Shown piece by piece: positions 11,142 through 22,751 of a DNA stretch of 64,000 nt (position 1 is the stretch's first letter; each line of letters opens with the position of its first letter). This DNA comes from Locusta migratoria (lineage: Eukaryota; Arthropoda; Insecta; Orthoptera; Acrididae): assembly GCA_026315105.1 (NCBI GenBank), contig JAOYRU010002311.1, positions 184,001-248,000 on the forward strand, given 5' to 3'. The notes beneath the pieces are model-generated. The model worked only from the letters and a program-made list of their open reading frames with translations. It did not search any database and was not told where the DNA came from. A program made the position numbers and the translations under genes.

Positions 11142-11394
11142 TTTCTCATGAAATTAACAAAAAAATTCTATACAAATTTAGGAATAAACAGCAAAAACCA
11201 TTAAAAAATCGAAATGAAAACATTCTTGGTTTAAAATGTCTGCAACGCAGTAAGCGTCCAGGCAGTACAGACAAGAGTACTGCAGTTTAACAAAACACAA
11301 CTCCTGGAGAGGGAGCAGAGCGGCGCCAGGGCGGCCGCCGGAGACCACGGCCCGCCACCTGACCGCCTCCACACTCCACATTTAATATATACAT

Positions 11395-11395
<1 letters not shown>

Positions 11396-11439
<44 letters not shown>
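11396..11439. repeat. Expanded T tract, 44 T
   Basis: Pure T44 then GTTTCTC, in the unit directly after a T43 unit. Confidence 0.85.
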
Positions 11440-11440
<1 letters not shown>

Positions 11441-11963
11441 TTTCTCATGAAATTAACAAAAAAATTCTATACAAATTTAGGAATAAACAGCAAAAACCAT
11501 TAAAAAATCGAAATGAAAACATTCTTGGTTTAAAATGTCTGCAACGCAGTAAGCGTCCAGGCAGTACAGACAAGAGTACTGCAGTTTAACAAAACACAAC
11601 TCCTGGAGAGGGAGCAGAGCGGCGCCAGGGCGGCCGCCGGAGACCACGGCCCGCCACCTGACCGCCTCCACACTCCACATTTAATATATACATGTTTTTT
11701 TTTTTGTTTGTTTCTCATGAAATTAACAAAAAAATTCTATACAAATTTAGGAATAAACAGCAAAAACCATTAAAAAATCGAAATGAAAACATTCTTGGTT
11801 TAAAATGTCTGCAACGCAGTAAGCGTCCAGGCAGTACAGACAAGAGTACTGCAGTTTAACAAAACACAACTCCTGGAGAGGGAGCAGAGCGGCGCCAGGG
11901 CGGCCGCCGGAGACCACGGCCCGCCACCTGACCGCCTCCACACTCCACATTTAATATATACAT

Positions 11964-11964
<1 letters not shown>

Positions 11965-12018
<54 letters not shown>
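11965..12018. repeat. Expanded T tract, 54 T
   Basis: Pure T54 then GTTTCTC. The same length recurs at 20505 and 51271. Confidence 0.85.
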
Positions 12019-12019
<1 letters not shown>

Positions 12020-13887
12020 TTTCTCATGAAATTAACAAAAAAATTCTATACAAATTTAGGAATAAACAGCAAAAACCATTAAAAAATCGAAATGAAAACA
12101 TTCTTGGTTTAAAATGTCTGCAACGCAGTAAGCGTCCAGGCAGTACAGACAAGAGTACTGCAGTTTAACAAAACACAACTCCTGGAGAGGGAGCAGAGCG
12201 GCGCCAGGGCGGCCGCCGGAGACCACGGCCCGCCACCTGACCGCCTCCACACTCCACATTTAATATATACATGTTTTTTTTTTTGTTTGTTTCTCATGAA
12301 ATTAACAAAAAAATTCTATACAAATTTAGGAATAAACAGCAAAAACCATTAAAAAATCGAAATGAAAACATTCTTGGTTTAAAATGTCTGCAACGCAGTA
12401 AGCGTCCAGGCAGTACAGACAAGAGTACTGCAGTTTAACAAAACACAACTCCTGGAGAGGGAGCAGAGCGGCGCCAGGGCGGCCGCCGGAGACCACGGCC
12501 CGCCACCTGACCGCCTCCACACTCCACATTTAATATATACATGTTTTTTTTTTGTTTGTTTCTCATGAAATTAACAAAAAAATTCTATACAAATTTAGGA
12601 ATAAACAGCAAAAACCATTAAAAAATCGAAATGAAAACATTCTTGGTTTAAAATGTCTGCAACGCAGTAAGCGTCCAGGCAGTACAGACAAGAGTACTGC
12701 AGTTTAACAAAACACAACTCCTGGAGAGGGAGCAGAGCGGCGCCAGGGCGGCCGCCGGAGACCACGGCCCGCCACCTGACCGCCTCCACACTCCACATTT
12801 AATATATACATGTTTTTTTTTGTTTGTTTCTCATGAAATTAACAAAAAAATTCTATACAAATTTAGGAATAAACAGCAAAAACCATTAAAAAATCGAAAT
12901 GAAAACATTCTTGGTTTAAAATGTCTGCAACGCAGTAAGCGTCCAGGCAGTACAGACAAGAGTACTGCAGTTTAACAAAACACAACTCCTGGAGAGGGAG
13001 CAGAGCGGCGCCAGGGCGGCCGCCGGAGACCACGGCCCGCCACCTGACCGCCTCCACACTCCACATTTAATATATACATGTTTTTTTTTTGTTTGTTTCT
13101 CATGAAATTAACAAAAAAATTCTATACAAATTTAGGAATAAACAGCAAAAACCATTAAAAAATCGAAATGAAAACATTCTTGGTTTAAAATGTCTGCAAC
13201 GCAGTAAGCGTCCAGGCAGTACAGACAAGAGTACTGCAGTTTAACAAAACACAACTCCTGGAGAGGGAGCAGAGCGGCGCCAGGGCGGCCGCCGGAGACC
13301 ACGGCCCGCCACCTGACCGCCTCCACACTCCACATTTAATATATACATGTTTTTTTTTTGTTTGTTTCTCATGAAATTAACAAAAAAATTCTATACAAAT
13401 TTAGGAATAAACAGCAAAAACCATTAAAAAATCGAAATGAAAACATTCTTGGTTTAAAATGTCTGCAACGCAGTAAGCGTCCAGGCAGTACAGACAAGAG
13501 TACTGCAGTTTAACAAAACACAACTCCTGGAGAGGGAGCAGAGCGGCGCCAGGGCGGCCGCCGGAGACCACGGCCCGCCACCTGACCGCCTCCACACTCC
13601 ACATTTAATATATACATGTTTTTTTTTTTGTTTGTTTCTCATGAAATTAACAAAAAAATTCTATACAAATTTAGGAATAAACAGCAAAAACCATTAAAAA
13701 ATCGAAATGAAAACATTCTTGGTTTAAAATGTCTGCAACGCAGTAAGCGTCCAGGCAGTACAGACAAGAGTACTGCAGTTTAACAAAACACAACTCCTGG
13801 AGAGGGAGCAGAGCGGCGCCAGGGCGGCCGCCGGAGACCACGGCCCGCCACCTGACCGCCTCCACACTCCACATTTAATATATACAT

Positions 13888-13888
<1 letters not shown>

Positions 13889-13932
<44 letters not shown>
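13889..13932. repeat. Expanded T tract, 44 T
   Basis: Pure T44 then GTTTCTC. Confidence 0.85.
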
Positions 13933-13933
<1 letters not shown>

Positions 13934-15535
13934 TTTCTCATGAAATTAACAAAAAAATTCTATACAAATTTAGGAATAAACAGCAAAAACCATTAAAAAA
14001 TCGAAATGAAAACATTCTTGGTTTAAAATGTCTGCAACGCAGTAAGCGTCCAGGCAGTACAGACAAGAGTACTGCAGTTTAACAAAACACAACTCCTGGA
14101 GAGGGAGCAGAGCGGCGCCAGGGCGGCCGCCGGAGACCACGGCCCGCCACCTGACCGCCTCCACACTCCACATTTAATATATACATGTTTTTTTTTTGTT
14201 TGTTTCTCATGAAATTAACAAAAAAATTCTATACAAATTTAGGAATAAACAGCAAAAACCATTAAAAAATCGAAATGAAAACATTCTTGGTTTAAAATGT
14301 CTGCAACGCAGTAAGCGTCCAGGCAGTACAGACAAGAGTACTGCAGTTTAACAAAACACAACTCCTGGAGAGGGAGCAGAGCGGCGCCAGGGCGGCCGCC
14401 GGAGACCACGGCCCGCCACCTGACCGCCTCCACACTCCACATTTAATATATACATGTTTTTTTTTTGTTTGTTTCTCATGAAATTAACAAAAAAATTCTA
14501 TACAAATTTAGGAATAAACAGCAAAAACCATTAAAAAATCGAAATGAAAACATTCTTGGTTTAAAATGTCTGCAACGCAGTAAGCGTCCAGGCAGTACAG
14601 ACAAGAGTACTGCAGTTTAACAAAACACAACTCCTGGAGAGGGAGCAGAGCGGCGCCAGGGCGGCCGCCGGAGACCACGGCCCGCCACCTGACCGCCTCC
14701 ACACTCCACATTTAATATATACATGTTTTTTTTTTTTGTTTGTTTCTCATGAAATTAACAAAAAAATTCTATACAAATTTAGGAATAAACAGCAAAAACC
14801 ATTAAAAAATCGAAATGAAAACATTCTTGGTTTAAAATGTCTGCAACGCAGTAAGCGTCCAGGCAGTACAGACAAGAGTACTGCAGTTTAACAAAACACA
14901 ACTCCTGGAGAGGGAGCAGAGCGGCGCCAGGGCGGCCGCCGGAGACCACGGCCCGCCACCTGACCGCCTCCACACTCCACATTTAATATATACATGTTTT
15001 TTTTTTGTTTGTTTCTCATGAAATTAACAAAAAAATTCTATACAAATTTAGGAATAAACAGCAAAAACCATTAAAAAATCGAAATGAAAACATTCTTGGT
15101 TTAAAATGTCTGCAACGCAGTAAGCGTCCAGGCAGTACAGACAAGAGTACTGCAGTTTAACAAAACACAACTCCTGGAGAGGGAGCAGAGCGGCGCCAGG
15201 GCGGCCGCCGGAGACCACGGCCCGCCACCTGACCGCCTCCACACTCCACATTTAATATATACATGTTTTTTTTTTTTGTTTGTTTCTCATGAAATTAACA
15301 AAAAAATTCTATACAAATTTAGGAATAAACAGCAAAAACCATTAAAAAATCGAAATGAAAACATTCTTGGTTTAAAATGTCTGCAACGCAGTAAGCGTCC
15401 AGGCAGTACAGACAAGAGTACTGCAGTTTAACAAAACACAACTCCTGGAGAGGGAGCAGAGCGGCGCCAGGGCGGCCGCCGGAGACCACGGCCCGCCACC
15501 TGACCGCCTCCACACTCCACATTTAATATATACAT

Positions 15536-15536
<1 letters not shown>

Positions 15537-15586
<50 letters not shown>
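15537..15586. repeat. Expanded T tract, 50 T
   Basis: Pure T50 then GTTTCTC, flanked by ordinary units. Confidence 0.85.
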
Positions 15587-15587
<1 letters not shown>

Positions 15588-17456
15588 TTTCTCATGAAAT
15601 TAACAAAAAAATTCTATACAAATTTAGGAATAAACAGCAAAAACCATTAAAAAATCGAAATGAAAACATTCTTGGTTTAAAATGTCTGCAACGCAGTAAG
15701 CGTCCAGGCAGTACAGACAAGAGTACTGCAGTTTAACAAAACACAACTCCTGGAGAGGGAGCAGAGCGGCGCCAGGGCGGCCGCCGGAGACCACGGCCCG
15801 CCACCTGACCGCCTCCACACTCCACATTTAATATATACATGTTTTTTTTTTTGTTTGTTTCTCATGAAATTAACAAAAAAATTCTATACAAATTTAGGAA
15901 TAAACAGCAAAAACCATTAAAAAATCGAAATGAAAACATTCTTGGTTTAAAATGTCTGCAACGCAGTAAGCGTCCAGGCAGTACAGACAAGAGTACTGCA
16001 GTTTAACAAAACACAACTCCTGGAGAGGGAGCAGAGCGGCGCCAGGGCGGCCGCCGGAGACCACGGCCCGCCACCTGACCGCCTCCACACTCCACATTTA
16101 ATATATACATGTTTTTTTTTGTTTGTTTCTCATGAAATTAACAAAAAAATTCTATACAAATTTAGGAATAAACAGCAAAAACCATTAAAAAATCGAAATG
16201 AAAACATTCTTGGTTTAAAATGTCTGCAACGCAGTAAGCGTCCAGGCAGTACAGACAAGAGTACTGCAGTTTAACAAAACACAACTCCTGGAGAGGGAGC
16301 AGAGCGGCGCCAGGGCGGCCGCCGGAGACCACGGCCCGCCACCTGACCGCCTCCACACTCCACATTTAATATATACATGTTTTTTTTTTTTGTTTGTTTC
16401 TCATGAAATTAACAAAAAAATTCTATACAAATTTAGGAATAAACAGCAAAAACCATTAAAAAATCGAAATGAAAACATTCTTGGTTTAAAATGTCTGCAA
16501 CGCAGTAAGCGTCCAGGCAGTACAGACAAGAGTACTGCAGTTTAACAAAACACAACTCCTGGAGAGGGAGCAGAGCGGCGCCAGGGCGGCCGCCGGAGAC
16601 CACGGCCCGCCACCTGACCGCCTCCACACTCCACATTTAATATATACATGTTTTTTTTTTGTTTGTTTCTCATGAAATTAACAAAAAAATTCTATACAAA
16701 TTTAGGAATAAACAGCAAAAACCATTAAAAAATCGAAATGAAAACATTCTTGGTTTAAAATGTCTGCAACGCAGTAAGCGTCCAGGCAGTACAGACAAGA
16801 GTACTGCAGTTTAACAAAACACAACTCCTGGAGAGGGAGCAGAGCGGCGCCAGGGCGGCCGCCGGAGACCACGGCCCGCCACCTGACCGCCTCCACACTC
16901 CACATTTAATATATACATGTTTTTTTTTTGTTTGTTTCTCATGAAATTAACAAAAAAATTCTATACAAATTTAGGAATAAACAGCAAAAACCATTAAAAA
17001 ATCGAAATGAAAACATTCTTGGTTTAAAATGTCTGCAACGCAGTAAGCGTCCAGGCAGTACAGACAAGAGTACTGCAGTTTAACAAAACACAACTCCTGG
17101 AGAGGGAGCAGAGCGGCGCCAGGGCGGCCGCCGGAGACCACGGCCCGCCACCTGACCGCCTCCACACTCCACATTTAATATATACATGTTTTTTTTTTGT
17201 TTGTTTCTCATGAAATTAACAAAAAAATTCTATACAAATTTAGGAATAAACAGCAAAAACCATTAAAAAATCGAAATGAAAACATTCTTGGTTTAAAATG
17301 TCTGCAACGCAGTAAGCGTCCAGGCAGTACAGACAAGAGTACTGCAGTTTAACAAAACACAACTCCTGGAGAGGGAGCAGAGCGGCGCCAGGGCGGCCGC
17401 CGGAGACCACGGCCCGCCACCTGACCGCCTCCACACTCCACATTTAATATATACAT

Positions 17457-17457
<1 letters not shown>

Positions 17458-17514
<57 letters not shown>
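17458..17514. repeat. Longest T tract in the window, 57 T
   Basis: Pure T57 then GTTTCTC; the containing unit is 312 bp. It directly precedes the diverged ACTACTGG unit at 17552. Confidence 0.85.
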
Positions 17515-17515
<1 letters not shown>

Positions 17516-17551
17516 TTTCTCATGAAATTAACAAAAAAATTCTATACAAAT

Positions 17552-17821
17552 TTAGGAATAAACAGCAAAAACCATTAAAAAATCGAAATGAAAACATTCT
17601 TGGTTTAAAATGTCTGCAACGCAGTAAGCGTCCAGGCAGTACAGACAAGAGTACTGCAGTTTAACAAAACACAACTACTGGAGATGGAGCAGAGCGGCGC
17701 CAGGGCGGCCGCCGGAGACCACGGCCCGCCACCTGACCGCCTCCACACTTCACATTTAATATATACATGTTTTTTTTTTTGTTTGTTTCTCATGAAATTA
17801 ACAAAAAAATTCTATACAAAT
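17552..17821. repeat. Diverged unit, ACTACTGG / CTTCACAT type
   Basis: Relative to the reference it has CAACTACTGG for CAACTCCTGG (about 17673), GAGATGG for GAGAGGG, and CACTTCACAT for CACTCCACAT (about 17747). The last change destroys the ATG of the recurrent minus-strand ORF. Two further copies of this type lie at 18129 and 20596, each directly downstream of a T52-T57 tract. Confidence 0.9.
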
Positions 17822-18038
17822 TTAGGAATAAACAGCAAAAACCATTAAAAAATCGAAATGAAAACATTCTTGGTTTAAAATGTCTGCAACGCAGTAAGCG
17901 TCCAGGCAGTACAGACAAGAGTACTGCAGTTTAACAAAACACAACTCCTGGAGAGGGAGCAGAGCGGCGCCAGGGCGGCCGCCGGAGACCACGGCCCGCC
18001 ACCTGACCGCCTCCACACTCCACATTTAATATATACAT

Positions 18039-18039
<1 letters not shown>

Positions 18040-18091
<52 letters not shown>
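18040..18091. repeat. Expanded T tract, 52 T
   Basis: Pure T52 then GTTTCTC. Counterpart of the T54 tract at 20505 in the duplicated block. Confidence 0.85.
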
Positions 18092-18092
<1 letters not shown>

Positions 18093-18128
18093 TTTCTCAT
18101 GAAATTAACAAAAAAATTCTATACAAAT

Positions 18129-18398
18129 TTAGGAATAAACAGCAAAAACCATTAAAAAATCGAAATGAAAACATTCTTGGTTTAAAATGTCTGCAACGCA
18201 GTAAGCGTCCAGGCAGTACAGACAAGAGTACTGCAGTTTAACAAAACACAACTACTGGAGAGGGAGCAGAGCGGCGCCAGGGCGGCCGCCGGAGACCACG
18301 GCCCGCCACCTGACCGCCTCCACACTTCACATTTAATATATACATGTTTTTTTTTTTGTTTGTTTCTCATGAAATTAACAAAAAAATTCTATACAAAT
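18129..18398. repeat. Diverged unit, second copy
   Basis: Carries CAACTACTGG and CACTTCACAT but not the GAGATGG change of the copy at 17552. T12, both G interruptions intact. Confidence 0.88.
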
Positions 18399-20503
18399 TT
18401 AGGAATAAACAGCAAAAACCATTAAAAAATCGAAATGAAAACATTCTTGGTTTAAAATGTCTGCAACGCAGTAAGCGTCCAGGCAGTACAGACAAGAGTA
18501 CTGCAGTTTAACAAAACACAACTCCTGGAGAGGGAGCAGAGCGGCGCCAGGGCGGCCGCCGGAGACCACGGCCCGCCACCTGACCGCCTCCACACTCCAC
18601 ATTTAATATATACATGTTTTTTTTTTGTTTGTTTCTCATGAAATTAACAAAAAAATTCTATACAAATTTAGGAATAAACAGCAAAAACCATTAAAAAATC
18701 GAAATGAAAACATTCTTGGTTTAAAATGTCTGCAACGCAGTAAGCGTCCAGGCAGTACAGACAAGAGTACTGCAGTTTAACAAAACACAACTCCTGGAGA
18801 GGGAGCAGAGCGGCGCCAGGGCGGCCGCCGGAGACCACGGCCCGCCACCTGACCGCCTCCACACTCCACATTTAATATATACATGTTTTTTTTTTGTTTG
18901 TTTCTCATGAAATTAACAAAAAAATTCTATACAAATTTAGGAATAAACAGCAAAAACCATTAAAAAATCGAAATGAAAACATTCTTGGTTTAAAATGTCT
19001 GCAACGCAGTAAGCGTCCAGGCAGTACAGACAAGAGTACTGCAGTTTAACAAAACACAACTCCTGGAGAGGGAGCAGAGCGGCGCCAGGGCGGCCGCCGG
19101 AGACCACGGCCCGCCACCTGACCGCCTCCACACTCCACATTTAATATATACATGTTTTTTTTTTTGTTTGTTTCTCATGAAATTAACAAAAAAATTCTAT
19201 ACAAATTTAGGAATAAACAGCAAAAACCATTAAAAAATCGAAATGAAAACATTCTTGGTTTAAAATGTCTGCAACGCAGTAAGCGTCCAGGCAGTACAGA
19301 CAAGAGTACTGCAGTTTAACAAAACACAACTCCTGGAGAGGGAGCAGAGCGGCGCCAGGGCGGCCGCCGGAGACCACGGCCCGCCACCTGACCGCCTCCA
19401 CACTCCACATTTAATATATACATGTTTTTTTTTTTGTTTGTTTCTCATGAAATTAACAAAAAAATTCTATACAAATTTAGGAATAAACAGCAAAAACCAT
19501 TAAAAAATCGAAATGAAAACATTCTTGGTTTAAAATGTCTGCAACGCAGTAAGCGTCCAGGCAGTACAGACAAGAGTACTGCAGTTTAACAAAACACAAC
19601 TCCTGGAGAGGGAGCAGAGCGGCGCCAGGGCGGCCGCCGGAGACCACGGCCCGCCACCTGACCGCCTCCACACTCCACATTTAATATATACATGTTTTTT
19701 TTTTTTTTGTTTGTTTCTCATGAAATTAACAAAAAAATTCTATACAAATTTAGGAATAAACAGCAAAAACCATTAAAAAATCGAAATGAAAACATTCTTG
19801 GTTTAAAATGTCTGCAACGCAGTAAGCGTCCAGGCAGTACAGACAAGAGTACTGCAGTTTAACAAAACACAACTCCTGGAGAGGGAGCAGAGCGGCGCCA
19901 GGGCGGCCGCCGGAGACCACGGCCCGCCACCTGACCGCCTCCACACTCCACATTTAATATATACATGTTTTTTTTTTGTTTGTTTCTCATGAAATTAACA
20001 AAAAAATTCTATACAAATTTAGGAATAAACAGCAAAAACCATTAAAAAATCGAAATGAAAACATTCTTGGTTTAAAATGTCTGCAACGCAGTAAGCGTCC
20101 AGGCAGTACAGACAAGAGTACTGCAGTTTAACAAAACACAACTCCTGGAGAGGGAGCAGAGCGGCGCCAGGGCGGCCGCCGGAGACCACGGCCCGCCACC
20201 TGACCGCCTCCACACTCCACATTTAATATATACATGTTTTTTTTTGTTTGTTTCTCATGAAATTAACAAAAAAATTCTATACAAATTTAGGAATAAACAG
20301 CAAAAACCATTAAAAAATCGAAATGAAAACATTCTTGGTTTAAAATGTCTGCAACGCAGTAAGCGTCCAGGCAGTACAGACAAGAGTACTGCAGTTTAAC
20401 AAAACACAACTCCTGGAGAGGGAGCAGAGCGGCGCCAGGGCGGCCGCCGGAGACCACGGCCCGCCACCTGACCGCCTCCACACTCCACATTTAATATATA
20501 CAT

Positions 20504-20504
<1 letters not shown>

Positions 20505-20558
<54 letters not shown>
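20505..20558. repeat. Expanded T tract, 54 T
   Basis: Pure T54 then GTTTCTC, directly upstream of the third diverged unit. Confidence 0.85.
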
Positions 20559-20559
<1 letters not shown>

Positions 20560-20595
20560 TTTCTCATGAAATTAACAAAAAAATTCTATACAAAT

Positions 20596-20862
20596 TTAGG
20601 AATAAACAGCAAAAACCATTAAAAAATCGAAATGAAAACATTCTTGGTTTAAAATGTCTGCAACGCAGTAAGCGTCCAGGCAGTACAGACAAGAGTACTG
20701 CAGTTTAACAAAACACAACTACTGGAGAGGGAAGCGGCGCCAGGGGCGGCCGCCGGAGACCACGGCCCGCCACCTGACCGCCTCCACACTTCACATTTAA
20801 TATATACATGTTTTTTTTTTTGTTTGTTTCTCATGAAATTAACAAAAAAATTCTATACAAAT
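20596..20862. repeat. Diverged unit, third copy, with core indels
   Basis: Carries CAACTACTGG and CACTTCACAT plus two indels in the GC core that its siblings lack: a 4-bp loss giving GAGGGAAGCGG (about 20727-20737) and an added G giving CCAGGGGCGG. These presumably arose after the nine-unit duplication. The NotI palindrome and the CTCF-like core remain intact. Confidence 0.85.
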
Positions 20863-22751
20863 TTAGGAATAAACAGCAAAAACCATTAAAAAATCGAAAT
20901 GAAAACATTCTTGGTTTAAAATGTCTGCAACGCAGTAAGCGTCCAGGCAGTACAGACAAGAGTACTGCAGTTTAACAAAACACAACTCCTGGAGAGGGAG
21001 CAGAGCGGCGCCAGGGCGGCCGCCGGAGACCACGGCCCCGCCACCTGACCGCCTCCACACTCCACATTTAATATATACATGTTTTTTTTTTGTTTGTTTC
21101 TCATGAAATTAACAAAAAAATTCTATACAAATTTAGGAATAAACAGCAAAAACCATTAAAAAATCGAAATGAAAACATTCTTGGTTTAAAATGTCTGCAA
21201 CGCAGTAAGCGTCCAGGCAGTACAGACAAGAGTACTGCAGTTTAACAAAACACAACTCCTGGAGAGGGAGCAGAGCGGCGCCAGGGCGGCCGCCGGAGAC
21301 CACGGCCCGCCACCTGACCGCCTCCACACTCCACATTTAATATATACATGTTTTTTTTTTGTTTGTTTCTCATGAAATTAACAAAAAAATTCTATACAAA
21401 TTTAGGAATAAACAGCAAAAACCATTAAAAAATCGAAATGAAAACATTCTTGGTTTAAAATGTCTGCAACGCAGTAAGCGTCCAGGCAGTACAGACAAGA
21501 GTACTGCAGTTTAACAAAACACAACTCCTGGAGAGGGAGCAGAGCGGCGCCAGGGCGGCCGCCGGAGACCACGGCCCGCCACCTGACCGCCTCCACACTC
21601 CACATTTAATATATACATGTTTTTTTTTTTGTTTGTTTCTCATGAAATTAACAAAAAAATTCTATACAAATTTAGGAATAAACAGCAAAAACCATTAAAA
21701 AATCGAAATGAAAACATTCTTGGTTTAAAATGTCTGCAACGCAGTAAGCGTCCAGGCAGTACAGACAAGAGTACTGCAGTTTAACAAAACACAACTCCTG
21801 GAGAGGGAGCAGAGCGGCGCCAGGGCGGCCGCCGGAGACCACGGCCCGCCACCTGACCGCCTCCACACTCCACATTTAATATATACATGTTTTTTTTTTT
21901 GTTTGTTTCTCATGAAATTAACAAAAAAATTCTATACAAATTTAGGAATAAACAGCAAAAACCATTAAAAAATCGAAATGAAAACATTCTTGGTTTAAAA
22001 TGTCTGCAACGCAGTAAGCGTCCAGGCAGTACAGACAAGAGTACTGCAGTTTAACAAAACACAACTCCTGGAGAGGGAGCAGAGCGGCGCCAGGGCGGCC
22101 GCCGGAGACCACGGCCCGCCACCTGACCGCCTCCACACTCCACATTTAATATATACATGTTTTTTTTTTTTTTGTTTGTTTCTCATGAAATTAACAAAAA
22201 AATTCTATACAAATTTAGGAATAAACAGCAAAAACCATTAAAAAATCGAAATGAAAACATTCTTGGTTTAAAATGTCTGCAACGCAGTAAGCGTCCAGGC
22301 AGTACAGACAAGAGTACTGCAGTTTAACAAAACACAACTCCTGGAGAGGGAGCAGAGCGGCGCCAGGGCGGCCGCCGGAGACCACGGCCCGCCACCTGAC
22401 CGCCTCCACACTCCACATTTAATATATACATGTTTTTTTTTTGTTTGTTTCTCATGAAATTAACAAAAAAATTCTATACAAATTTAGGAATAAACAGCAA
22501 AAACCATTAAAAAATCGAAATGAAAACATTCTTGGTTTAAAATGTCTGCAACGCAGTAAGCGTCCAGGCAGTACAGACAAGAGTACTGCAGTTTAACAAA
22601 ACACAACTCCTGGAGAGGGAGCAGAGCGGCGCCAGGGCGGCCGCCGGAGACCACGGCCCGCCACCTGACCGCCTCCACACTCCACATTTAATATATACAT
22701 GTTTTTTTTTGTTTGTTTCTCATGAAATTAACAAAAAAATTCTATACAAAT

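Larger units (their letters stand above)
7012..17551. repeat. Sub-array rich in expanded T tracts
   Basis: Ten T runs of 32-57 are scattered here among units with T9-T13; each is listed separately. The first unit (7012-7307) also has ATCGAAGTG and TGTCCGCAAC (7071-7080), the latter otherwise found only after 56 kb. Other private changes: AAATTGTATAC at about 8099, CATGACATT and AAAAGAATTC at about 8624-8642, CACTTCACAT at about 9410, ACAATTTTAGG at about 9480 and AAATTGAC at about 10014. Confidence 0.9.
17822..20286. repeat. Nine-unit block, copy A (2,465 bp)
   Basis: The block holds a unit ending in T52 (18040-18091), the diverged unit at 18129, then seven units with lengths 269, 269, 270, 270, 273, 269 and 268. 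The same ordered set follows directly at 20287-22751. Shared variants plus the matching length series show a tandem duplication of nine units. Confidence 0.85.
20287..22751. repeat. Nine-unit block, copy B (2,465 bp)
   Basis: Repeats copy A in order: a long-T unit (T54), the diverged unit, then lengths 270, 269, 270, 270, 273, 269 and 268. The first 270 differs from 269 only because of one extra C at about 21036-21039 (CACGGCCCCG). The match is exact after allowing for this and the indels in the diverged unit. Confidence 0.85.

Noticed and set aside
11800..12027. Minus-strand ORFs with long lysine runs, and + strand ORFs with long phenylalanine runs, across T tracts
   Set aside because: These are translations of the A/T homopolymer; they open only when the T length is in frame and have no coding character.
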